Assembly: GCA_018224485.1 (NCBI GenBank)
Contig: JAGTVE010000192.1
Span: forward strand, 1-6,063
Source: Thioalkalivibrio sp.
GTDB lineage: Bacteria > Pseudomonadota > Gammaproteobacteria > Ectothiorhodospirales > Ectothiorhodospiraceae
DNA length: 6,063 nucleotides
Direction: 5' to 3'
Shown piece by piece: positions 1-5,502 of this stretch. Within the stretch, counting starts at the first letter, position 1. Each line of letters starts with the position of its first letter. A program made the translations under genes and the position numbers. Below the pieces are notes generated by a model that did no database searches, was not told the origin of the DNA, and saw only the letters and a program-made list of their open reading frames with translations.

Positions 1-362
1 AGCTCGCGCACCGGGCCCGGCTGCTGGGGTTCCCCGACGACACGCGGCCAGTCGAGGCCCAGTCGCCACAGGTGCTCGCGGATGTTCTCGAGGCGGATGC
101 GTTCGGCCCACTCCGCAATGGCGGTGCTCTCCGGCGCACCCGTGCGGAGCACGGTTTCCAGGGCCTCGACCGCGATGGACTGCGCATCTCCACAGAGGCT
201 GTACAGACGCGGGATGATCGCCCGGGCCTGCTCGGGGGCCCGGCCGGTCAGCAGGGCCGCGGGCTGCGGTCGCCGCGAGCGGACCTCGGCATGCTGCACC
301 GCAAGCCCGTCCCACTCGAGGCGCAGTTCGACTCTGCCCTCAGCGGGAATCGCCGTCGTCAT
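1..362 (-). CDS. hupK: HupK-like [NiFe]-hydrogenase maturation protein (partial, 3' end outside window)
   Basis: The first 120 residues are present and the frame is open to base 1, so the C-terminal part lies outside. The ATG at 362-360 is preceded by GGAG nine bases upstream, a convincing ribosome binding site. The gene starts inside the last 23 bases of hybE/hupJ, so the two are probably translationally coupled. HupK proteins are distant, non-catalytic relatives of the hydrogenase large subunit and are thought to act as scaffold or chaperone while the Fe(CN)2CO group is assembled in the cytoplasm. Seen here are LLTGRAPEQA (residues 37-46), RLYSLCGDAQ (52-61, at the place of the large-subunit RICGVC motif but with one Cys, C57) and IREHLWRLGLDWP near residues 96-108, all typical of HupK. 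The assignment rests on remembered family motifs; the missing C-terminus would settle it. Confidence 0.8.
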   Translation of the reverse strand, partial: MTTAIPAEGRVELRLEWDGLAVQHAEVRSRRPQPAALLTGRAPEQARAIIPRLYSLCGDAQSIAVEALETVLRTGAPESTAIAEWAERIRLENIREHLWRLGLDWPRVVGEPQQPGPVRE

Positions 363-867
363 TCAGAAAGTCTCCGCGCAGCACGCCGCGCCGGTCGTAA
401 TCGCGCCCGGCGTTGCGCCGGAGTGCCGCGACCGGTCCGCCGCCCTGGCGCTGCGGTTCTGGCGGCCTCAGGTCGGGGCCGGGCCGGAGCAGCAGAGACA
501 GCGTTTCGAAGGCAACCGCACGCGCAGCCGCCTGATCCTCGAAGCGATGCATCGGCGAGAACAGCGAGCAGGTCTCGTAGGGGCCGATAGTTTCCTCATG
601 GGCGCCGATGAAGTCCACCGGGCCGCGCGGCAGTTCCCGCGTCTCGACCACGCCCACGGCAATCGGGTCCTTGTCGGGCAGGCGCAGCAGGTTCATCGCC
701 CAGGGAGTGATCAGCACACCCACGCGGGCGGTCCCGCTGCGGCGGAAACCGACGGCCTCGACCCCGAGCCCGTCATGCAACAGCGGAAGGTCCTGCATCC
801 GCTCCCGTTGTATCCGGCCGAAGACCTCCTCGAGCTGCCGCCGAACCGCTTCCGCTTCCCCGTTCAA
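340..867 (-). CDS. hupJ: [NiFe]-hydrogenase assembly chaperone, HybE/HupJ family
   Basis: HybE/HupJ proteins are cytoplasmic chaperones that help assemble [NiFe]-hydrogenase; HybE of E. coli acts on the Tat-exported hydrogenase-2 before export. Family hallmarks are clear: LPLLHDGLGVEAVGF, GVLITPWAMNLLRLP, the CSLFSPMHRFEDQAAARA block and a C-terminal DRRGVLRGDF like the SRRDLLRG end of relatives. The start is uncertain. I favour TTG at 867-865, with GGTAGG six bases upstream on the hupF stop codon; this gives 175 residues and begins about 14 residues before the conserved VFGRIQRERM segment. A GTG at 915-913 gives 191 residues but overlaps hupF by 41 bases and has no visible Shine-Dalgarno sequence. 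The 3' end overlaps the hupK start by 23 bases, so the three minus-strand genes look like one operon. Confidence 0.87.
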   Translation of the reverse strand: MNGEAEAVRRQLEEVFGRIQRERMQDLPLLHDGLGVEAVGFRRSGTARVGVLITPWAMNLLRLPDKDPIAVGVVETRELPRGPVDFIGAHEETIGPYETCSLFSPMHRFEDQAAARAVAFETLSLLLRPGPDLRPPEPQRQGGGPVAALRRNAGRDYDRRGVLRGDFLNDDGDSR

Positions 868-873
868 GGGCTG

Positions 874-879
874 CCTACC
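874..879 (-). promoter_or_regulatory. Weak ribosome binding site supporting the TTG start of hupJ
   Basis: GGTAGG on the minus strand contains the hupF stop codon TAG and lies six bases before the TTG at 867. It is only a partial match to AGGAGG, but the GTG alternative at 915 has nothing comparable upstream. Confidence 0.4.
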
Positions 880-1162
880 GAGGTGGACCGACCGCCGAGG
901 GCAGCTCGAGGTCACTGAAGAAGCCGTCGAGATCGGTCTCGCCGCGCATCGCCGCCTCGAGGCCCAGCACCGCCTCGTCGACCTGGCGCGCCTGTTCCGG
1001 GCTCAGGACCTCGCGGGCATGGTCCTGCAGCGCCAAAACCCAGGTGCCCACGGGCTGCGGCCCGACCAGCATCATGTTCAGCCGGCGTCGCTCGCCACGC
1101 CGTTCGCAGAGAGCCACGAATTCATCCGTCTCGAGCACCTGCATCGGGATCCCAAGGCACAT
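875..1162 (-). CDS. hupF: HypC/HupF-family hydrogenase formation chaperone
   Basis: This 95-residue protein starts MCLGIPMQV. The Cys after the initiator Met is the invariant residue of HypC/HybG/HupF chaperones, which carry the Fe(CN)2CO group with HypD and deliver it to the large-subunit precursor in the cytoplasm. The middle reads RGERRRLNMMLVGPQPVGTWVLALQ, and a C-terminal tail of about 40 residues (EAVLGLEAAMRGETDLDGFFSDL) follows. That tail, the length and the hupJ-hupK neighbours favour HupF, the variant associated with protecting the large subunit under oxygen, over a housekeeping HypC, which is usually shorter; hypC remains possible. AAGGGG lies nine bases before the ATG. It is the first gene of the leftward operon, divergent from hupD. 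Confidence 0.9.
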   Translation of the reverse strand: MCLGIPMQVLETDEFVALCERRGERRRLNMMLVGPQPVGTWVLALQDHAREVLSPEQARQVDEAVLGLEAAMRGETDLDGFFSDLELPSAVGPPR

Positions 1163-1272
1163 CGCGTTTTACCCCTTCAATCGATACGTGGACCGGTGCA
1201 TCGGGTGCCGCGAAGGTCGCCCGGCACCGGCCTCCATGCCGAGCACCTTCCCACACTCGAACGGGGCCGAAT

Positions 1273-1286
1273 GTGATCTAGATCAC
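1273..1286. promoter_or_regulatory. FNR/CRP-family operator candidate, perfect palindrome
   Basis: GTGATCTAGATCAC is a perfect 14-base palindrome. Its core TGAT-N4-ATCA equals the FNR consensus TTGAT-N4-ATCAA apart from the outermost base on each side. Read one base wider it is TGTGA-N6-TCACC, one base off the CRP consensus TGTGA-N6-TCACA. FNR-type control of the hyn hydrogenase is known in Thiocapsa roseopersicina, so an anaerobic regulator is the favoured binder. The centre lies 144 bases before the hupD ATG and 117 bases before the hupF ATG, so either or both operons could be controlled. Confidence 0.6.
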
Positions 1287-1340
1287 CGCCGAAAAAGACC
1301 CACTAACGCATCCTGTGCTCCAGCATAAGAAAACGCTGAT

Positions 1341-1370
1341 TTCTTCACACAATCCATGAATTTCTCACAC
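1341..1370 (+). repeat. Pair of 10-base direct repeats, 20-base period
   Basis: TTCTTCACAC (1341-1350) and TTTCTCACAC (1361-1370) match at 8 of 10 positions and start exactly 20 bases apart, about two helical turns. The second copy sits within TTTC-N6-GAAA, an inverted repeat at 1361-1374. The placement just upstream of hupD fits an activator binding two sites on one DNA face, but I recognise no specific regulator. Confidence 0.4.
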
Positions 1371-1410
1371 GAAACGCGGGTGCCATGAGCCGGACGAATG
1401 CACCCCGGTC

Positions 1411-1418
1411 AGAAAGGG
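1411..1418 (+). promoter_or_regulatory. Ribosome binding site deciding the hupD start
   Basis: AGAAAGGG lies five bases before ATG 1424. The in-frame upstream ATG at 1385 has no such element, so the shorter protein is preferred. Confidence 0.6.
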
Positions 1419-1423
1419 TAGCG

Positions 1424-1948
1424 ATGATCACGATCACAGACCGGGCCGAATCCGCGCCGCCCTCTCCCGCCACCAAGACCCGCCAGATTCTGGTCCTGGG
1501 CCTGGGAAACATCCTGCTGAGCGACGAGGGTGCCGGCGTGCATGTCGTAAAGCAACTGGCGGACGCGCACCCGGGAATGCCGGACGTCGAGTTCATGGAC
1601 GGCGGCACGCTGAGCTTCACGCTGGCAGACGCGATCGTCACGACGGACTCCCTGATCGTGGTCGACACCGCCGCACTCGGGGCCGAGCCCGGCGCGGTGC
1701 AGGTGTTCGAGGGCGACGCGATGGATCACTTCGTCAGCACCGGCGCCAAGAGCAGCGTGCACGAGGTAAGCCTGTCGGATCTTCTGGCCATTGCCGCGCT
1801 GGAAGGGCTCCTGCCCCAACGCCGGGCGCTGGTCGGGATCCAGCCTCAGGACTTCGATTGGGGCGATTCTCCGACGGAGGCCGTGGCCAGCGCCCTGCCC
1901 ATTGCCTGCGAGAGAGTGATGGAGCTGATCCGGAGGTGGCAGGCATGA
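1424..1948 (+). CDS. hupD: [NiFe]-hydrogenase maturation endopeptidase, HupD/HyaD/HybD family
   Basis: This nickel-dependent protease clips the C-terminal tail of the large-subunit precursor once nickel is in place, allowing the active site to close and HynSL to be exported. Family motifs are complete: LGLGNILLSDEGAG (residues 25-38), DGGTLSF (59-65), IVVDTAALG (78-86), SVHEVSLSDLL (111-121) and GIQPQ near 138. E35, D81 and H113 match the nickel ligands of E. coli HybD (E16, D62, H93) in order and with nearly the same spacing. At 174 residues it is slightly longer than HybD because of an N-terminal stretch of about 18 residues rich in Ala and Pro. The start at 1424 is chosen for its ribosome binding site; an ATG at 1385 would add 13 residues. 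The stop overlaps the next start as ATGA. It lies upstream of the structural genes rather than after the large subunit, as is more usual. Confidence 0.93.
   Translation: MITITDRAESAPPSPATKTRQILVLGLGNILLSDEGAGVHVVKQLADAHPGMPDVEFMDGGTLSFTLADAIVTTDSLIVVDTAALGAEPGAVQVFEGDAMDHFVSTGAKSSVHEVSLSDLLAIAALEGLLPQRRALVGIQPQDFDWGDSPTEAVASALPIACERVMELIRRWQA
1425..1436. promoter_or_regulatory. Second FNR-like core on the hupD start codon
   Basis: TGATCACGATCA again has the exact TGAT-N4-ATCA core, 151 bases from the one at 1273-1286, and shares bases with the hupD ATG. Since it also encodes Met-Ile-Thr-Ile-Thr it may be chance. If bound, it would more likely block than activate hupD transcription from upstream. 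Confidence 0.25.
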
Positions 1949-2379
1949 GCCTGAAGGACATCGCGGTCAAGTTCGATCCAGGCCCGGGACCCGGATCGCC
2001 CGAAACCACCGGGCTCGCGGTCGCCTTGCTGCGGGAGATCGCCGATCATCTGCTGACCGTTTCCCAGGGCGGCGACCGCCAGGTGGTGGAGCTCACAAAC
2101 CTCCCCCTCAGCGATGGCGACGTTCAGCTCCTCGAGGCGAAGCTTGGACGCGGAGAGGTCGAGGCCCGGATCAACGCGGCCGGTCCCACCGAGGTCTTCG
2201 AGACCGCCTTCCCCGGGGTCTGGTGGGTCCGGTACCTCAGCGAGGGCGATCGCGTGATCACGCAGCAACTGGAGATCGGCGCGGTGCCGGTGATCCTCGA
2301 GGCACATCACGAGGACATTCAGGCGAGCGCCAAACGTTTTCCGTCCATGTTCGATGAACTGGACACGAATCACCATTGA
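1945..2379 (+). CDS. hupH: Short HupH-like hydrogenase expression/formation protein
   Basis: This 144-residue protein carries the conserved HupH/HyaF C-terminal unit: LLEAKLGRGEVEARI, ETAFPGVWWVRYL and LEIGAVPVIL, followed by EDIQASAKRF. HupH proteins are cytoplasmic and linked to maturation of the Fe-S small subunit or its assembly with the large subunit; the mechanism is not settled. The start GGPGPGS-like segment (residues 10-18, DPGPGPGSP) recalls the GPGSQ motif at the N-terminus of full-length HupH. Full-length relatives are near 280 residues, so this looks like one conserved unit with the N-terminal motif joined on, and no frameshift is visible. The ATG overlaps the hupD stop (ATGA) and has GGAGG eight bases upstream. 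A gap of 41 bases separates it from hynS. Confidence 0.85.
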   Translation: MSLKDIAVKFDPGPGPGSPETTGLAVALLREIADHLLTVSQGGDRQVVELTNLPLSDGDVQLLEAKLGRGEVEARINAAGPTEVFETAFPGVWWVRYLSEGDRVITQQLEIGAVPVILEAHHEDIQASAKRFPSMFDELDTNHH

Positions 2380-2407
2380 CCACTCGCAATCCAGCGACGA
2401 CTTGCAC

Positions 2408-2415
2408 AAAGGGGG
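2408..2415 (+). promoter_or_regulatory. Ribosome binding site deciding the hynS start
   Basis: AAAGGGGG sits five bases before the ATG at 2421. Starting there puts the twin-arginine motif at residues 19-20, normal for hydrogenase small subunits. The in-frame ATG at 2376 overlaps the end of hupH and would add 15 residues with no function visible. Confidence 0.6.
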
Positions 2416-2420
2416 TCGGC

Positions 2421-3482
2421 ATGAAAGAGCATGATTTGACGTTAGGTGAGGAACTGCGCCGCCAGGGCATCTCCAGGCGTTCCTTCCTCAAGTTCTGCGC
2501 GGGGGTTGCCTCCTCGATGGCCATCCCCGCCGCGATGGTGCCGGCGATGGCCGAATCCCTTGCCCAGGCCCGCAGGCAGCCGGCCATCATGATGGCCTAC
2601 CAGGAGTGCACCGGATGCCTCGAGTCCCTGACCCGGTCGTTCGCGCCCACGGTAGAGAACCTGATCTTCAACTTCATTTCCCTCGACTTCCAGCATGCGC
2701 TGCAGGCGGCCTCAGGCGATCAGGCGGTCGACGCGATCAAGACCTCGATGAAAGAGAACTGGGGCAAGTACCTGCTCCTCGTGGATGGCTCCATTCCGCT
2801 GAACGACGACGGCATCTACTCAGTATCACACGGTCAGAGCCACCTGGACTCGCTGCGTGAACTGGCCGAGGGTGCGGCAGCGATCGTCAGCATCGGCACC
2901 TGCGCGAGCTACGGCGGCATCGGCGCGGCGAGCCCGAACCCGACCGGCGCGGTGGGCGTCGACCAGATCATTACCGACAAGCCGATCCTGAACGTGCCGG
3001 GCTGCCCCCCGATGCCCGAGGTGATGACCGGCGTCTATACCAGCTTCCTCGCCTTCGGCGCTCTGCCGGAGGTCGACAGCCTGAAGCGGCCGAAGGCGTT
3101 CTTCGGTGACACCATCCACGACCGCTGTTACCGGCGCACGTTCTACGACCAGGGCAAGTTCGCGGACAGTTTCGATGATGAAGGCGCGCGCAACGGCTGG
3201 TGCCTGTACAAGCTGGGTTGCAAGGGTCCGATAACCCACAACGCCTGTGCGACGCTGAAGTTCAACGAGGGGGTCAGCTGGCCGATCCAGTCCGGTCACG
3301 GGTGTATCGGCTGCTCCGAGCCGAATTTCTGGGACAAGGAAGGCTTCTACAAGCCGCTGTCGGCCGGCCAGTGGGGTAGCGCAGAGGGCATCGCGGCCGC
3401 GGCCGCGGCCGGTGTGGCCCTGGGCGCGGCATCCGCCGTGATGTCCCGCCGCAATCAAAACAAAATCTCCGGAGGCAAGTAG
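2421..3482 (+). CDS. hynS: [NiFe]-hydrogenase small subunit, Isp type (group 1e)
   Basis: The 353-residue electron-transfer subunit of a periplasm-facing uptake or bidirectional hydrogenase. A long Tat signal peptide has SRRSFLKF at residues 18-25, then a hydrophobic stretch and likely cleavage near AMA-ES (44/45). Proximal [4Fe-4S] ligands are C63 and C66 (ECTGC), C161 (GTCASYGG) and C195 (GCPP). Distal cluster ligands are H233, C236, C261 and C267. The medial [3Fe-4S] cluster has C276, C295 and C298, with Pro in SWPIQSG. The two positions that carry extra Cys in O2-tolerant enzymes are Gly here (CTGC and SYGG), so a standard proximal cluster is expected. An Ala-rich hydrophobic segment at 323-341 followed by RR probably anchors the C-terminus in the membrane. 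isp1 follows two bases later, before the large subunit gene: the Isp-type order. Confidence 0.97.
   Translation: MKEHDLTLGEELRRQGISRRSFLKFCAGVASSMAIPAAMVPAMAESLAQARRQPAIMMAYQECTGCLESLTRSFAPTVENLIFNFISLDFQHALQAASGDQAVDAIKTSMKENWGKYLLLVDGSIPLNDDGIYSVSHGQSHLDSLRELAEGAAAIVSIGTCASYGGIGAASPNPTGAVGVDQIITDKPILNVPGCPPMPEVMTGVYTSFLAFGALPEVDSLKRPKAFFGDTIHDRCYRRTFYDQGKFADSFDDEGARNGWCLYKLGCKGPITHNACATLKFNEGVSWPIQSGHGCIGCSEPNFWDKEGFYKPLSAGQWGSAEGIAAAAAAGVALGAASAVMSRRNQNKISGGK
3393..3410 (+). repeat. Three perfect GCGGCC units inside hynS
   Basis: Three head-to-tail GCGGCC hexamers encode part of the poly-Ala run in the predicted C-terminal anchor of HynS. Slippage by one unit would add or remove two Ala without breaking the frame. 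Confidence 0.6.
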
Positions 3483-3484
3483 CC

Positions 3485-4138
3485 ATGACACTCCTTGACT
3501 TTGCGCGCGGCCCCGCGATGCAGATCGCGATCATCATCTTCGTGGTGGGTATCGTTTGGCGCCTCGTCGGCGTCTGGGCCCTGCCAAAGAAGAAAGACCT
3601 GTCCGAGCCCCGCCAGAAGGGGGCGTGGGTCGGAGGCCTCAAGGGCCTGTTCGTTCACGCCTGGCCGTACAAGCCCTTTGTACCCAAGGTGGGCGCCCAG
3701 TACATCATCGGCTACATCATCCATCTCGGGCTGTTCATCGTGCTGATCTTCGGCACGCCGCACATGCTCTTCTTCGCCGATATCGTGGGCTTCACCTGGT
3801 GGACCCTCCCGGGTGGGGTGATCACCGCCGTCGCCGTGGTCACCACGCTCGCGCTGTTCGTCGCGCTGATCAGGCGGCTGGTCAACCCGGTGCACCGGCT
3901 GATCTCCAACTTCGATGACTACGCCACCTGGTTCGTGACCACCGCACCGTTTGTGACCGGCCTGATGACCACCATGAACATGTGGCCGGACTATGAAACC
4001 GGGCTGGCGATTCATCTTCTTAGCGTCTGGCTGCTGCTGATCTACTTCCCGTTCGGCAAGCTGATGCATTCCTTCTGGTTCGTGGTGTCCCGTTACACCA
4101 CCGGTTCCCGTTTTGCACGTAGAGGTGGCATGGCATGA
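3485..4138 (+). CDS. isp1: Isp1, b-type cytochrome membrane subunit (NarI/DsrM-like)
   Basis: A 217-residue integral membrane protein that should take electrons from HynS on the periplasmic side to haem b, and on to Isp2 or the quinone pool. Five hydrophobic helices are visible at about 12-33, 73-97, 107-132, 147-167 and 174-203, the number in nitrate reductase NarI. In the last helix H177 and H195 are 18 apart, the spacing of NarI haem ligands H187 and H205. The second helix has one well-placed His, H80, and H93 lies near its end, where NarI has two ligands; whether one or two haems bind is open. GGAGG lies nine bases before the ATG, over the end of hynS. The stop overlaps the isp2 start (ATGA). 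Isp1/Isp2 are needed for electron transfer by Hyn hydrogenase in Thiocapsa. Confidence 0.92.
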   Translation: MTLLDFARGPAMQIAIIIFVVGIVWRLVGVWALPKKKDLSEPRQKGAWVGGLKGLFVHAWPYKPFVPKVGAQYIIGYIIHLGLFIVLIFGTPHMLFFADIVGFTWWTLPGGVITAVAVVTTLALFVALIRRLVNPVHRLISNFDDYATWFVTTAPFVTGLMTTMNMWPDYETGLAIHLLSVWLLLIYFPFGKLMHSFWFVVSRYTTGSRFARRGGMA

Positions 4139-5502
4139 GTGATACAAGCGTTACTGAAATCGAACTCGACTACGAGTCCAAGCGCCTCTCCGTACGCAAA
4201 CCCGAGGAACGCTTCGATGTCCAGGGTGACATGAGCGACGACGAGCGCGTCGAGAAGGCGATGGTAAACTTTGCCAAGGACTTCGGCCGGGTCGCGGCCA
4301 CCTACATGGAGGCCTGCATCCACTGTGGTGCCTGCGCCCACGCCTGCCCGTTCTACGAGGCCAGTGGCGACCCGCGTCACACGCCCATCTGGAAGCTCGA
4401 GCCGTTCAAGCAGGCCTACAAGCGCGAGGCCGGGCCGCTGGCCTTCATGTACAAGACCCTCAATCTGAAGCCGAAGGTCACGGTCGACGAGCTCAAGGAT
4501 TGGCAGGAACTGCTGTACGACACCTGCACCCTGTGCGGTCGCTGCACGCTGATCTGCCCGATGAGTATCGACATCGCCACTCTGGTCGGCATGGCCCGCC
4601 ACGGGATGTTCCACGCCGGCCTGGTCCCGCACGAGCTCTACACGGTCACGGAAAAGGCGCAGAAGGAAGGCAGCCCGCTGGGGGCAACGCCCTCGGTCTT
4701 CGAGGACCGCATCGAGTGGATGGGTGACGAGCACGAAGTCGAGATGAACGTGAACGAGGACCAGGCGGATGTGCTCGTGCTGATGTCCTCCATCGAGATC
4801 CAGAAGTACCCGGAGTCGATGGCAGCCACGGCAAAGATCCTGAACCACATGGGCAAGTCCTGGACCTTCCGCACCGACGGCTACGAGGCGACCAACTTCG
4901 GCATGCTCTCGGGCAACACGGGCTGGCAGAAGGACATGTCGATGAAGGTCATCAGCACCGCCGAGAAGATCGGTGCGAAGGTGGTGATCCTTCCGGAGTG
5001 CGGCCACGCCTACCAGGCGATGCGGTGGCAGGGTGCGAACATGTACGGCAAACCCCTGCCCTTCGAGGTCCAGCACATCTCCGAGTTTCTGGCCAGTGCA
5101 GTCGAGTCGGGAGACCTGAAGCTAAAGACCGTGAACAAGTCCGTGGCCTTCCACGATCCCTGCCAGGTCTCGCGTCGTGGTGGCGCCACCCCGGCACCGC
5201 GCAAGGTGCTGGAGGCGCTGGGCGTCGAACTCAGGGAGGCGGAGAGCGGCGGCAATCTGAACTTCTGCTGCGGCGGTGGTGGCGGCGTGATCACCATTCA
5301 TCGTGCCGACACGCTTCGCTACAAGATCATGGCCAACAAGTTCCGGCAGCTGGATGCAACCGGCGCGGAGATGATGGTCACGAGCTGCTCCAACTGCCGC
5401 CAGAACTTCGACGAGAGCGGCGAAAAGCTGAACTGGGGCAAAGACATGAACAGCCTGCTCGAACTGGTGGCTGAAAACCTTGTAGAGGAAGGCAAGCGAT
5501 GA
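4135..5502 (+). CDS. isp2: Isp2, HdrD/DsrK-like Fe-S protein with CCG domain
   Basis: A 455-residue protein without signal peptide or membrane segment, so probably cytoplasmic and bound to Isp1. Two [4Fe-4S] ferredoxin motifs come first: C61-C64-C67-C71 ([12 protein letters not shown]) and C131-C134-C137-C141 ([12 protein letters not shown]). Two CCG-type domains follow. The second is canonical: C343 (HDPC), C378-C379-G380 (FCCGG) and C418-C421 (CSNC), expected to bind the non-cubane [4Fe-4S] cluster of heterodisulfide reductases. The first (about 207-320) has lost this set: FGMLSG stands where CCG would be and PECGHAY (C289) where CxxC would be, much as in DsrK. A glycine run, 380-384, follows the CCG. 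This suggests thiol/disulfide or sulfur chemistry, or electron relay to such a partner; no substrate can be read from the sequence. Both ends overlap neighbours by ATGA; AGAGG precedes the start. Confidence 0.93.
   Translation: MSDTSVTEIELDYESKRLSVRKPEERFDVQGDMSDDERVEKAMVNFAKDFGRVAATYMEACIHCGACAHACPFYEASGDPRHTPIWKLEPFKQAYKREAGPLAFMYKTLNLKPKVTVDELKDWQELLYDTCTLCGRCTLICPMSIDIATLVGMARHGMFHAGLVPHELYTVTEKAQKEGSPLGATPSVFEDRIEWMGDEHEVEMNVNEDQADVLVLMSSIEIQKYPESMAATAKILNHMGKSWTFRTDGYEATNFGMLSGNTGWQKDMSMKVISTAEKIGAKVVILPECGHAYQAMRWQGANMYGKPLPFEVQHISEFLASAVESGDLKLKTVNKSVAFHDPCQVSRRGGATPAPRKVLEALGVELREAESGGNLNFCCGGGGGVITIHRADTLRYKIMANKFRQLDATGAEMMVTSCSNCRQNFDESGEKLNWGKDMNSLLELVAENLVEEGKR

Larger units (their letters stand above)
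1163..1423. promoter_or_regulatory. Divergent promoter region between hupF and hupD
   Basis: This 261-base non-coding stretch separates the leftward chaperone operon from the rightward hydrogenase operon and should hold both promoters. The half near hupF (1163-1270) is GC-rich and I see no clear element in it. The half near hupD (1290-1380) is visibly AT-richer than the rest of the window. It contains the 1273-1286 palindrome, CATAAG at 1324-1329 as a weak -10 candidate, and the direct repeats at 1341-1370. I cannot assign a transcription start. No RNA gene or terminator hairpin stands out. Confidence 0.6.

Noticed and set aside
82..1276. Long plus-strand open frames opposite hupK, hupJ and hupF (82-918 and 608-1276)
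   Set aside because: They are antisense to three genes with clear family motifs, have Arg/Pro/Ala-rich products without recognisable domains, and are explained by GC-rich codon use.
1321..1338. Small inverted repeat CAGC-N10-GCTG as a terminator or operator
   Set aside because: Only a four-base stem with a long loop and no following T run.
1329..1341. IHF-like site (AA-N4-CTGATT) in the AT-rich part of the intergenic region
   Set aside because: At least two mismatches to a loose consensus in an AT-rich stretch; expected by chance.
1371..1385. Possible sigma-54 promoter on the minus strand (TGGCAC-N5-TTTC)
   Set aside because: The -24 element is perfect but the -12 GC is lost (TTTC instead of TTGC) and it would give a leader of about 200 bases before hupF; too weak to annotate.
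1385..1423. Upstream ATG extending HupD by 13 residues
   Set aside because: No ribosome binding site before it, whereas ATG 1424 has AGAAAGGG at good spacing.
2376..2420. Upstream ATG extending HynS by 15 residues
   Set aside because: It overlaps the hupH stop, lacks a ribosome binding site, and would push the Tat motif unusually far from the N-terminus.
4093..5076. 327-codon minus-strand open frame opposite isp2
   Set aside because: The sense strand encodes intact ferredoxin and CCG motifs; the antisense product is a His/Arg/Leu-rich sequence with no recognisable motif.
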